Source: Pseudomonas arsenicoxydans (GTDB lineage: Bacteria; Pseudomonadota; Gammaproteobacteria; Pseudomonadales; Pseudomonadaceae). From it: a DNA stretch of 64,000 nt. The stretch lies in the NCBI RefSeq assembly GCF_900103875.1, contig NZ_LT629705.1, forward strand, positions 572,501 to 636,500. Direction: 5' to 3'. Positions 28,365 to 37,237 of the stretch are shown piece after piece. The notes under the pieces were generated by a model. That model was not told where the DNA came from and ran no database searches. It worked only from the letters and a program-made list of their open reading frames with translations. A program made the translations under genes and the position numbers. Every line of letters begins with the position of its first letter. Position 1 is the first letter of the stretch.

Positions 28365-30687
28365 ACGCAGGCTCCCGTGGCTGTTTCTGATCCTGCTGTT
28401 GGCGGTGCTCGCGCTCGCCGGTTGGCAATGGCGTAACGGCGCGCCGCTGTCGGCCAACCTGATGGAACTGGTGCCGGGCACGGCGCCGGACGCGCTGGAA
28501 CTGCGCGCCGAACAACGCATGCAAGAACCGCTGAACCGCGAAATGCTGGTGCTGGTCGGCCATAAAGATCGTCCGCAAGCCATCGCCATGGCGCAGAAAC
28601 TGGGTGAGCAGTGGCAAGCCAGCGGTTTGTTCGAGAAGGTCCGGTGGACCCTGCAAGCCGACTTGCCAGCGTTGCGTACTCAATTGCTGCAAGGCCGATT
28701 GGCAATGCTGTCTGCCACGGACCGTCAGCAACTGATCGAACACCCCGACGCCTTTATCCAGCAGCGCGTGCAAGCGCTGTTCGACCCCTTCACCGGTTTC
28801 AGTCTGGTGCCGAGCCAGGATGACTGGCTGGGGCTGACCGGGCGCATCCAGAACAGCCAGCCACAACACGGCGCCGTGCAACTGGACATCGGCAGCGGTG
28901 CACTGGTGGCCGATGCCGACGGTAAAAGCTGGGTGTTGCTGCGGGCAAAAACCACCGGCAACGCCTTCGACATGAGCCTGCCCCTGCAAGTGGCCGCCCT
29001 GCTCAAACAAAGCCGCGAAGAAGCGGCACAGAGCGACGTTCAACTGCTCGCCGCCAGCGGCTTGCTCTACGCGGCCAATGGTCAGCAACAAGCCACCCGC
29101 GAAATGACCTGGGTCGGTGGCGGCGCTACCGTCGGCATTTTGTTGCTGCTGTTGCTGGCCTTCCGACGCTGGAGGGTCTTGCTGGCGTTCGTGCCGGTGC
29201 TGGTGGGCATGCTGTTTGGCGCCGTGGCTTGCGTGGCGCTGTTCGGTCACATGCATGTGATGACGCTGGTGCTGGGGTCGAGCCTGATTGGCGTTGCCGT
29301 CGATTACCCGCTGCATTACCTGTCGAAAAGCTGGAGCATGAAACCCTGGCACAGCTGGCCAGCGTTACGCCTGACCTTGCCAGGCCTGACGCTGAGCCTG
29401 ATCACCAGTTGCATCGGCTACCTGGCGCTGGCGTGGACGCCATTCCCGGCGCTGACCCAGATCGCCGTATTCTCCGCCGCCGGCCTGATCGGCGCCTACC
29501 TGTCAGCGGTGTGCCTGCTGCCGGCGCTGCTCAAGGGCTCGGACCTGCGACCGGCGCAATGGCCGCTGCGCGTCAGTGAGTTTTTGCTGGAACTACGCGA
29601 ATCGTTGCTCAAATTTGCGCGTACGCCGGTGCTGCTGGCACTGCTGATTGCCTTTTGCGTCGGCGGCTTGTTGCAACTCGAGAGCAAGAACGACATCCGT
29701 CAGTGGATCGGCACGCCGCAGCAACTGACCGACGAGGCCAGGACCATCGCGCGCATCACCGGTTATCAACCCACCAGCCAGTTCTTCCTGGTGCGTGCGG
29801 CCAACCAGCAGGAGCTGCTCGAGCGCCAAACCGCACTGAGCGAGCGTCTCGATCAGCTGGTCACGATGGACAAACTTCAGGGTTATCTGTCGCTCAACCA
29901 ACTCGTCAGCCCACCGAGCGAACAGCGCAAAGTGCGCGAAGCGCTGAACAAATTGCCGCAATTCTGGCAGCCGCTGCTCGACCTCGGCGTGCCCGCGCAA
30001 GCGCTGCAGGCGGAGCTTGTGCAGTTGCAGGCATTGCCCACCGAAGACATCCACGCGGCGTTGACCGGTCCGTTGGCCGAGCCCTATCGCACCTTGTGGC
30101 TGGGGCCGACCGATGACGGTGTGGCGGCGATGATCAGCCTGCAAGGCCTGAACAATCCTTCGCTGCTGCGCGTTCAGGCGCTGGACTTGCCGGGTGTCGA
30201 ACTGGTCGACCGTCTCGGTGAGCTGAACACGGTTTTCGCGGCGACCCAGATCAGTGCCGCCGAGCTCAAACTCGCCTCCTGCGCGCTGATCGTGCTGGTG
30301 CTGATCCTGCCATTCGGCCTCGGTGGTGCGCTGCGCATCGTCTCGCTGCCCTTGTTGGCCGCGTTGTGCAGTCTGGCCAGTCTTGGCTGGCTGGGTCAGC
30401 CGCTGACGCTGTTCAGTCTGTTCGGCCTGCTGCTGGTGACGGCGATCAGCGTCGATTACGCGATCCTCATGCGAGAACAAGTCGGCGGCGCCGCCGTGAG
30501 CCTGCTGGGCACCTTGCTGGCGGCGGTCACCACTTGGCTGTCGTTCGGTCTGCTGGCCGTGTCCAGCACGCCGGCGGTGAGCAACTTCGGCCTGTCGGTC
30601 AGCCTGGGCCTGGCCTTCAGCTTCATCCTCGCGCCGTGGGCCGGACGCCATGTCCACACCGCTGCCGTTACGGAGTCCGCCGCATGA
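28348..30687 (+). CDS. MMPL-family exporter of pigment cluster
   Basis: 779 residues, an RND-superfamily lipid transporter with two repeats of one plus five helices and a large periplasmic domain after helices 1 and 7. The helix block VMTLVLGSSLIGVAVDYPLHY and its second-half counterpart LLLVTAISVDYAILMREQ carry the Asp-Tyr proton-relay pair typical of MMPL proteins. It likely moves the finished aryl polyene lipid out of the inner membrane, handing it to the LolA-like carrier encoded just upstream. Confidence 0.88.
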   Translation: MTLPSERRLPWLFLILLLAVLALAGWQWRNGAPLSANLMELVPGTAPDALELRAEQRMQEPLNREMLVLVGHKDRPQAIAMAQKLGEQWQASGLFEKVRWTLQADLPALRTQLLQGRLAMLSATDRQQLIEHPDAFIQQRVQALFDPFTGFSLVPSQDDWLGLTGRIQNSQPQHGAVQLDIGSGALVADADGKSWVLLRAKTTGNAFDMSLPLQVAALLKQSREEAAQSDVQLLAASGLLYAANGQQQATREMTWVGGGATVGILLLLLLAFRRWRVLLAFVPVLVGMLFGAVACVALFGHMHVMTLVLGSSLIGVAVDYPLHYLSKSWSMKPWHSWPALRLTLPGLTLSLITSCIGYLALAWTPFPALTQIAVFSAAGLIGAYLSAVCLLPALLKGSDLRPAQWPLRVSEFLLELRESLLKFARTPVLLALLIAFCVGGLLQLESKNDIRQWIGTPQQLTDEARTIARITGYQPTSQFFLVRAANQQELLERQTALSERLDQLVTMDKLQGYLSLNQLVSPPSEQRKVREALNKLPQFWQPLLDLGVPAQALQAELVQLQALPTEDIHAALTGPLAEPYRTLWLGPTDDGVAAMISLQGLNNPSLLRVQALDLPGVELVDRLGELNTVFAATQISAAELKLASCALIVLVLILPFGLGGALRIVSLPLLAALCSLASLGWLGQPLTLFSLFGLLLVTAISVDYAILMREQVGGAAVSLLGTLLAAVTTWLSFGLLAVSSTPAVSNFGLSVSLGLAFSFILAPWAGRHVHTAAVTESAA

Positions 30688-31844
30688 TGATCGCCGTGTT
30701 TTGGCTCATGGCCCTGGCAATGTTTGCCGCGGCCACCCGAGTCGGTCGGCATTTCGGCCTGATCCCGATCGTCAGCCAGTTGCTGCTGGCGACCTTCGGC
30801 CTGCCGCTGCTGATGTACTTCTGGATCGAGCCGGGATGGCAACTCAGCGGCGCCGAACTGATCTCGCCGACGTGGCTGAAAAACCTCTACAGCCTGAGTT
30901 TTGCCTTGCTGCTCGGACACATCCTCAGTGACGTGATCGACCTGCGACTGGATCGCCAGAGCCTGAAAATCGCCCTGCCGAGTTTCTGCATTCCGTTTAT
31001 CTGCGGACTCGCCACCGCCATTTGGCTGCTGCCGGCGCAATCCTGGATCAGCTCGCTGGCGGTCGGCCTGGTGTTCGCCATCACCGCGATTCCGGTGTTG
31101 TATTTGTACTTGCGACACATCCACTACCCACCCGACGCCACCCGACGCCTGGTACAAACGGCGATTCTCATCGACCTGACGTGCTGGACGCTGTTCGGCT
31201 TCGCTCAAGGCAGTTTGCACCTGAGCAGCCTCCTGCTGCCGCTGGCCGGCGCTTGCCTTCCACTGCTGCTACGCGTGCTCGGTGCGCGCCAACCGATGCT
31301 GTACAGCGGCGGCTTCTTCGCACTGCTGGTGGTCGCCGAACACTTCAAGCTCAACGCGCTGATTTTCGGCATCGGTTACTTGTTGTGCATGGCCGCGCTG
31401 AAAGTGCCACTGGTGCTGCCGTTGCCGGCGATCTGGATGAGCCGCCTGCAAACCTGGATCGCCATTCCGCTGATCCTGACGTTCGGTATCGTGCAGATCA
31501 ACGTTCACGCGGCGATGGCCAGTCTCGGCTGGATCCAGCTGGCGGCGCTGCTGCTGTTTCCGATCGCCAGTAAACTGCTGGGCAACTGGCTGGGCCTCTG
31601 CTGGGCCGGCGCCTCGTTCGAAGGCGCCAGTCGCTGGCGCGAAAGCCTGCTGCTGAATATTCGTGGCTTGAGTGAGATCGTCTTCCTCAACCTGCTGTTG
31701 CAACAACAGCTCATCAGTCCGGCGCTGTATTTCGCGCTGATGGTGATGGGTTTGATCGCGACATTGCTGCCGGCACTCGCCGGCATGCACAGCCCCCCTT
31801 TGAATATCGCCGCCCCGGCAAGGAGCCCCCGTGCCAACAGTTGA
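30684..31844 (+). CDS. CPA2-like cation/proton antiporter family membrane protein
   Basis: 386 residues with about 11-12 hydrophobic helices; repeated blocks such as SLSFALLLGHILSDVIDLRL and LAVGLVFAITAIPVLYLYLR resemble the NhaA-fold CPA2 exchangers. No cytoplasmic regulatory domain follows, so it is a bare transport domain. It is coupled to its neighbours on both sides (4-base and 14-base overlaps), implying a role in pigment export or in the ion gradient driving the MMPL pump. From memory it is absent from the E. coli CFT073 cluster. Confidence 0.75.
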   Translation: MMIAVFWLMALAMFAAATRVGRHFGLIPIVSQLLLATFGLPLLMYFWIEPGWQLSGAELISPTWLKNLYSLSFALLLGHILSDVIDLRLDRQSLKIALPSFCIPFICGLATAIWLLPAQSWISSLAVGLVFAITAIPVLYLYLRHIHYPPDATRRLVQTAILIDLTCWTLFGFAQGSLHLSSLLLPLAGACLPLLLRVLGARQPMLYSGGFFALLVVAEHFKLNALIFGIGYLLCMAALKVPLVLPLPAIWMSRLQTWIAIPLILTFGIVQINVHAAMASLGWIQLAALLLFPIASKLLGNWLGLCWAGASFEGASRWRESLLLNIRGLSEIVFLNLLLQQQLISPALYFALMVMGLIATLLPALAGMHSPPLNIAAPARSPRANS

Positions 31845-33078
31845 AATGGAACATCGCCAGGTCGTCGTTATCGGTGCGGGCCCCTCGGGCGCCATCGCCG
31901 CCGCGCTGCTCAAGCGCAAAGGTCATGACGTGCTGATGATCGAACGCCAGCATTTCCCACGGTTTTCCATCGGCGAAAGCCTGTTGTCGCACTGCCTGGA
32001 TTTCGTCGAAGAGGCCGGCATGCTCGACGCGGTGAACGCCGCCGGGTTCCAGTTGAAAAATGGCGCGGCGTTCGCTTGGGGCGAGCAGTACAGCGCCTTT
32101 GATTTCGGCGACACGTTCAGCCACGGCAAACCGACCACCTTCCAGGTTCAACGCGCCGATTTCGACAAGCTGCTCGCCGACCAGGCCGAGTTGCAAGGCG
32201 TGGAGGTTCGCTACGGCGAAGCTATCGTCAGCGCCGATTTCACCCTGGCAAAACCGCAGCTTGATGTGTTGCGAGAAGATGGCAGCCAATACCGCGTCGA
32301 AGCTGATTTCGTGCTCGACGCCAGCGGTTATGGCCGCGTGCTGCCGCGCTTGCTGGACCTTGAGGCGCCGTCGAACTTCCCAGTGCGCCAGGCCGTGTTC
32401 ACCCACATCGAAGACAATATCGACAGCCCGACCTTCGAGCGGGAAAAAATCCTCATCACCACCCATCCGACCCATCGCGACATCTGGTTCTGGACCATCC
32501 CGTTCAGCAACGGCCGGTGCTCGGTCGGCGTGGTGGCGGCGGCCGAGCACTTTGAAGGCCGCATGGAGAACCTCGACGAGTGCCTGCGCGGCTTTATCGC
32601 TGAAACCCCAAGCCTGGCCGGCGTTCTGAACAACGCTGTGTGGGACACCCCCGCGCGCACCATTGGCGGCTACTCGGCCAACGTCAAAACCTTGCACGGC
32701 CCGGGCTTTGCGCTGCTGGGCAACGCCGCGGAATTCCTCGACCCGGTGTTCTCCTCCGGCGTGACCATCGCCATGCGCTCGGCGAGCATGGCCGCCGGCG
32801 TTCTGCACCGCCAACTGCAAGGTGAAAGCGTCGATTGGCAAACCGAGTTCGCCGCACCGCTCAAGCGCGGCGTTGACACATTCCGCTGCTACGTCGAAGG
32901 CTGGTACGCCGGGACCTTCCAGGATGTGATTTTCCATCCGGACGGTTCACCGGACATCCGCCGCATGATCAGCGCGATCCTCGCCGGTTATGCCTGGGAC
33001 GAGCGCAATCCGTTCGTCAGTGAACCCAAGCGTCGGCTGCGCATGCTGTCAGAACTCTGCGCCAGAGATGTCACATGA
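31831..33078 (+). CDS. FAD-dependent halogenase-like oxidoreductase of pigment cluster
   Basis: 415 residues: FAD-binding GAGPSGAIAA near the N-terminus, GESLL, a lysine at K76 (FQLKNGAAFAWG) aligning with the hypohalite-activating Lys of flavin halogenases, and W219-x-W221-x-I223-P224, the WxWxIP signature of that family. The GTG start at 31831 has AGGAG 6 bases upstream. Related genes occur in xanthomonadin and other aryl polyene clusters (ApeN position), some of whose products are not halogenated, so halogenation is possible but unproven. Confidence 0.82.
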   Translation: MPTVEMEHRQVVVIGAGPSGAIAAALLKRKGHDVLMIERQHFPRFSIGESLLSHCLDFVEEAGMLDAVNAAGFQLKNGAAFAWGEQYSAFDFGDTFSHGKPTTFQVQRADFDKLLADQAELQGVEVRYGEAIVSADFTLAKPQLDVLREDGSQYRVEADFVLDASGYGRVLPRLLDLEAPSNFPVRQAVFTHIEDNIDSPTFEREKILITTHPTHRDIWFWTIPFSNGRCSVGVVAAAEHFEGRMENLDECLRGFIAETPSLAGVLNNAVWDTPARTIGGYSANVKTLHGPGFALLGNAAEFLDPVFSSGVTIAMRSASMAAGVLHRQLQGESVDWQTEFAAPLKRGVDTFRCYVEGWYAGTFQDVIFHPDGSPDIRRMISAILAGYAWDERNPFVSEPKRRLRMLSELCARDVT

Positions 33079-33127
33079 ATAACGTGAACGCCTTTTTGTG
33101 GCGAACTTCCCTTGAAGGTGAGGTCTG

Positions 33128-33610
33128 ATGATTCGTTTCCTGCTCCTGGGTTGCTGTCTGTTGCTGAGCGCTTGCGCCAGCCAGCCGCCGCTGCCCGAGC
33201 AAACCCCGAACCTGTCGTTGCCGCTGCAGTTGCACATTCAGCGCTTGGTCGCTGAGCAACGTCAGGACTGGGTGCTGGTTATCCAGCGTGAAGGCCCTGG
33301 CATCCGTTGGTCGATGATGGATTTGCTGGGCATTCCACAGGCTCGCCAGAAACTGATCGATGGCCAATGGAAAGCCGACGGCCTGTTGCCGCCGAACCCG
33401 GAAGCCCGGGAGCTATTCGCGGCGTTGCTGTTTGCACTGACACCCAAGGATGAACTGTCGGGCAACTATCCAACGGCTTGGCAACATGGCAGTCAACGCT
33501 CCTTGCCCACGCACTGGGACGTCCGTTATTCACAACCGATGAGCTTCGAATTGAACCTGCCCAAAGGTCCCAAGTATCAAGTCACGCCCTTGAGCGGAGA
33601 CACGCCATGA
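33128..33610 (+). CDS. DUF3261-type lipoprotein of pigment cluster
   Basis: 160 residues with a lipoprotein signal peptide, lipobox ending at C16 (LLLSAC). The mature part resembles the DUF3261 lipoproteins found in aryl polyene clusters. It probably works at the outer membrane with the LolA-like carrier. GAGG precedes ATG 33128; a 49-base gap separates it from the flavoprotein gene. It overlaps the ketosynthase gene by ATGA. Confidence 0.8.
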   Translation: MIRFLLLGCCLLLSACASQPPLPEQTPNLSLPLQLHIQRLVAEQRQDWVLVIQREGPGIRWSMMDLLGIPQARQKLIDGQWKADGLLPPNPEARELFAALLFALTPKDELSGNYPTAWQHGSQRSLPTHWDVRYSQPMSFELNLPKGPKYQVTPLSGDTP

Positions 33611-34803
33611 CCGCCTATCTGAACGCCCTCGGGGTGATCTGTGCCCTGGGTCGCGACAAAACAGAAGTCGCGCGCAATCTGTTTGCCGGTGATTGCTCCG
33701 GCATGCGCAGCGAGGCTGGCTGGGTCCCGGAGCGCTCATTGCCGGTGGCGGCGGTGCGTGGCGAATTGGCCTCGATTCCAGCGGAACTGGCTCAACAAAG
33801 CAGCCGCAACAACCAGTTGCTGCTGGAAGCCGCGTTGCAGATCCGCGACGACATCGATCGTGCGATCCAGACCTACGGCCGTGACCGTATTGGAGTGGTG
33901 CTGGGCACCAGTACGTCGGGCATCCATGAGGCCAGCCGTGGCCTGGCCCATTACATTCGCGAGCATCATTTCCCTGCCGATTACGACTATCAGCAGCAGG
34001 AGCTAGGCGCACCGGCCAATTTCCTCGCCGACTGGCTGCAATTGAGCGGCCCGGCTTATGTGATCTCGACCGCCTGCACCTCCAGCGCCCGGGCGCTGAT
34101 GAGCGCCCAACGCCTGCTGGATCTGGGCGTTTGCGATGCGGTGCTGTGCGGCGGCGTCGACAGTTTGTGCAAATTGACCCTCAACGGCTTCTCGGCGTTG
34201 GAAGCGGTGTCCGAGCAACGTTGCAATCCGTTTTCAGTCAACCGCAACGGCATCAATATTGGTGAAGCCGCCGCGCTGTTTCTGATGAGCAAAAATGCCG
34301 GCGACGGCCAGCCGATTGCACTGCTAGGCAGCGGTGCCAGTTCCGATGCGCACCACATTTCTGCGCCGGAACCGACTGGCCGTGGGGCCTTGCAAGCCAT
34401 GCGCAAAGCCTTGAGCCGAGCGAATCTGCAACCCGCTCAGATCGGTTACCTGAACCTGCATGGCACCGCGACCCAACACAACGACGCCATGGAAAGCCTG
34501 GCTGTGGCGGCGCTGTTCCCGCAAGGTGTGCCGTGTTCTTCAACCAAGCCGATGACCGGTCACACCCTTGGCGCCGCCGGTGCCCTGGAAGCGGCGTTCT
34601 GCTGGTTGAGCTTGAGCACAAACAACCGTGAGCAGGCCCTGGCGCCCCACGTCTGGGACGGCCAGCCTGATCCTGAACTGCCGGCGCTGGATTGGGTGAC
34701 CCCGACCGATCGCCTGACGTCCATTGCACCTCGCTACTTGATGAGCAATTCCTTTGCCTTCGGTGGCAACAACGTCAGCCTGATAATCGGAGACGCCCCA
34801 TGA
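33607..34803 (+). CDS. apeO: Aryl polyene ketosynthase (ApeO type)
   Basis: 398-residue beta-ketoacyl-ACP synthase with nucleophile C157 (STACTSSA), first His in LHGTATQHND and second His in KPMTGHTLGAAG. With the chain-length factor from the first gene it should form the heterodimer that extends the polyene. ATG 33607 starts inside the lipoprotein stop; the longer open frame upstream is that gene's shadow. Confidence 0.9.
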   Translation: MTAYLNALGVICALGRDKTEVARNLFAGDCSGMRSEAGWVPERSLPVAAVRGELASIPAELAQQSSRNNQLLLEAALQIRDDIDRAIQTYGRDRIGVVLGTSTSGIHEASRGLAHYIREHHFPADYDYQQQELGAPANFLADWLQLSGPAYVISTACTSSARALMSAQRLLDLGVCDAVLCGGVDSLCKLTLNGFSALEAVSEQRCNPFSVNRNGINIGEAAALFLMSKNAGDGQPIALLGSGASSDAHHISAPEPTGRGALQAMRKALSRANLQPAQIGYLNLHGTATQHNDAMESLAVAALFPQGVPCSSTKPMTGHTLGAAGALEAAFCWLSLSTNNREQALAPHVWDGQPDPELPALDWVTPTDRLTSIAPRYLMSNSFAFGGNNVSLIIGDAP

Positions 34804-35261
34804 TTGACTGGCCGATCGCCGAACTGCTGCCGCACGCTGGCGACATGATCTTCATCGAACAGATTCTGGAATTCGATGACGACCAGATCCGCACACGCCT
34901 CACCGTCAGGCCCGATGGCCTGTTCAGCCGTGCCGACGGCAGCATGCCCGCCTGGGTCGGCATTGAACTGATGGCCCAGAGTGTCGCCGCGTACGCCGGT
35001 TGCCACGCGCGCCAGCGTGGCGATGGCGTGGTGCTGGGTTTTCTGCTCGGTACGCGCAAATTCGAATGCAACGTGGAGCACTTCCCCGTTGGCACCGAAC
35101 TGACCATCCACGGGTTGCGCTCGCTGGAAGACGATAACGGCATGGGCGTGTTCGAATGCCACATCAACGCCCCAGGCATTCACGCCACCGCCCGTCTGAA
35201 CGTGTTTCGCCCACCTCAGGCCGCTCAATATCTTCATGAACCCGAAGGAGTCCAGTCATGA
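34800..35261 (+). CDS. apeP: Aryl polyene 3-hydroxyacyl-ACP dehydratase (ApeP type)
   Basis: 153-residue hotdog protein beginning WPIAELLPHAGDMIFIEQI, the FabZ/ApeP-like N-terminal motif with the catalytic His in LLPHAGDM, and AWVGIELMAQSVAAYAG for the central helix. It forms the trans double bonds of the polyene; its dehydratase partner is the C-terminal domain of the fused ligase. It overlaps both neighbours by ATGA. Confidence 0.88.
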   Translation: MIDWPIAELLPHAGDMIFIEQILEFDDDQIRTRLTVRPDGLFSRADGSMPAWVGIELMAQSVAAYAGCHARQRGDGVVLGFLLGTRKFECNVEHFPVGTELTIHGLRSLEDDNGMGVFECHINAPGIHATARLNVFRPPQAAQYLHEPEGVQS

Positions 35262-35986
35262 CTGAATCCGTACTGGTCACTGGCTCCAGCCGTGGCATCG
35301 GCCGCGCCATCGCGCTGCGCCTGGCCCAGGCAGGGCATGACATTGTCCTGCATTGCCGCAGCGGTCTGGCGGACGCCGTGATCGTTCAAGGCGAAATCCA
35401 GGCGCTGGGGCGCCAGGCGCGCATTCTGCAATTCGACGTGTCCGACCGCGCCAGCTGCAAAGCCATTCTCGAAGCTGACGTTGAAGCCCATGGCGCCTAC
35501 TACGGTGTCGTGCTCAACGCCGGCCTGACCCGCGACGGTGCTTTTCCAGCACTGAGCGAGGATGATTGGGATGTGGTGATGCGCACCAACCTCGACGGTT
35601 TCTACAATGTGCTGCACCCGGTGATGATGCCGATGATTCGTCGTCGTGCTGCCGGGCGGATTGTCTGCATCACCTCGGTATCCGGCCTGATCGGCAACCG
35701 CGGCCAGGTCAACTACAGCGCGTCCAAGGCCGGTCTGATCGGCGCGGCGAAAGCGTTGGCGATCGAACTGGGCAAGCGCAAAATCACCGTTAACTGTGTC
35801 GCACCCGGCCTGATCGACACGGCAATGCTCGACGAAAACGTGCCGGTGGAAGAACTGATGAAAATGATTCCCGCACAACGCATGGGCACCCCGGAAGAGG
35901 TGGCCAGCGCGGTGAATTTCCTGATGTCGGCGGAAGCGTCGTACATCACCCGGCAGGTTCTGGCCGTCAACGGAGGCCTGTGCTGA
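35258..35986 (+). CDS. apeQ: Aryl polyene 3-ketoacyl-ACP reductase (FabG-like, ApeQ type)
   Basis: 242-residue short-chain dehydrogenase: cofactor loop TGSSRGIGRA, catalytic N111, S140, Y153 and K157. It reduces beta-keto groups with NADPH between ketosynthase and dehydratase steps. The stop overlaps the next start (TGATG). Confidence 0.92.
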   Translation: MTESVLVTGSSRGIGRAIALRLAQAGHDIVLHCRSGLADAVIVQGEIQALGRQARILQFDVSDRASCKAILEADVEAHGAYYGVVLNAGLTRDGAFPALSEDDWDVVMRTNLDGFYNVLHPVMMPMIRRRAAGRIVCITSVSGLIGNRGQVNYSASKAGLIGAAKALAIELGKRKITVNCVAPGLIDTAMLDENVPVEELMKMIPAQRMGTPEEVASAVNFLMSAEASYITRQVLAVNGGLC

Positions 35987-37212
35987 TGAAGCGCGTCGTC
36001 GTCACCGGCATGGCCGGCATCACCTCACTGGGCAGCGACTGGGCAACCATCGCCGCCAACTTCGCGGCCAACCGCAGTGGCATTCGCCGGATGGACGAGT
36101 GGGATCGCTTTACCGAACTCAACACGCGTCTGGCCGGGCCCATCGACGACTTCAAGGTGCCCAGCCACTGGACCCGCAAACAACTGCGCAGCATGGGCCG
36201 GGTCTCACGCCTGGCGGTCGGCGCGGCGGAACAGGCGCTGGCCGATGCCGGGCTGTTGGGTGACGAGTCGATCAAGGACGGGCGCATGGGCGTCTCCTGT
36301 GGCTCGTCCACCGGCAGCACCGACGAGATCAAGGCATTCGGCAACATGTTGCTCAACTCGGTGGCCGAGGGCCTGAACGCCAACTCCTACGTGCGGATGA
36401 TGCCGCACACCACCGCGGCCAATATCAGCATCTTCTTTGGTCTCACCGGCCGGCTGATCCCGACCTCCAGCGCCTGCACCAGCGGCAGCCAGGGCATCGG
36501 CTACGCCTACGAGTCGATCAAATTCGGCCGCCTGCCTCTGATGCTCGCCGGCGGCGCCGAAGAGCTGTGCCCGACCGAAGCCATGGTCTTCGACGCGCTC
36601 TACGCCACCAGCCTGAAAAACGACGCCCCGCAGACCTCTCCGCGCCCCTACGACAGCGCCCGCGATGGCCTGGTGATCGGCGAAGGCGGAGGCATGCTGG
36701 TGCTTGAAGAACTCGAACACGCACTGGCTCGCGGTGCGCGCATCCACGCCGAACTCGTCGGCTTCGGCAGCAACGCCGACGGCCAGCACGCCACCCGACC
36801 GGAACAGATCACCATGCGCCGGGCCATGGAACTGGCGCTGGAAGATGCCGGGCTGCAGCCGTCGGACATCGGCTACGTCAATGGTCACGGCACCGCGACT
36901 GAACAGGGCGACATCGCCGAAACACTGGCAACCAGTGCGCTGTTCGGCGAACACATGCCGATCAGTTCGCAAAAGAGCTTCCTCGGTCATACCCTGGGTG
37001 CGTGCGGAGCACTGGAGTCCTGGTTCAGCATCGAAATGATGAACCGCGACCTGTATGTGCACACGTTCAACCTTGACGATGTCGATCCGCTCTGCGGCAA
37101 GCTCGACTACCTGCGCGGCGAGTTCCGGCAGATGAGTAATGAATACGTGATGAACAACAACTTTGCTTTTGGTGGCGTCAACACCTCGTTGATTTTCCGT
37201 CGCTGGCACTGA
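35986..37212 (+). CDS. apeR: Second ketosynthase of aryl polyene cluster (FabF-like, ApeR type)
   Basis: 408 residues with C164 (SSACTSGSQ), His in NGHGTATEQGD and His in SFLGHTLGACG, so all three catalytic residues are intact. In characterised aryl polyene systems ApeR is a stand-alone FabB/F-type ketosynthase, thought to start elongation or supply the chain. GGAGG lies 9 bases upstream of ATG 35986. Confidence 0.9.
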   Translation: MKRVVVTGMAGITSLGSDWATIAANFAANRSGIRRMDEWDRFTELNTRLAGPIDDFKVPSHWTRKQLRSMGRVSRLAVGAAEQALADAGLLGDESIKDGRMGVSCGSSTGSTDEIKAFGNMLLNSVAEGLNANSYVRMMPHTTAANISIFFGLTGRLIPTSSACTSGSQGIGYAYESIKFGRLPLMLAGGAEELCPTEAMVFDALYATSLKNDAPQTSPRPYDSARDGLVIGEGGGMLVLEELEHALARGARIHAELVGFGSNADGQHATRPEQITMRRAMELALEDAGLQPSDIGYVNGHGTATEQGDIAETLATSALFGEHMPISSQKSFLGHTLGACGALESWFSIEMMNRDLYVHTFNLDDVDPLCGKLDYLRGEFRQMSNEYVMNNNFAFGGVNTSLIFRRWH

Positions 37213-37237
37213 TCCGGACACGTTTGGAGTAAAGGGA

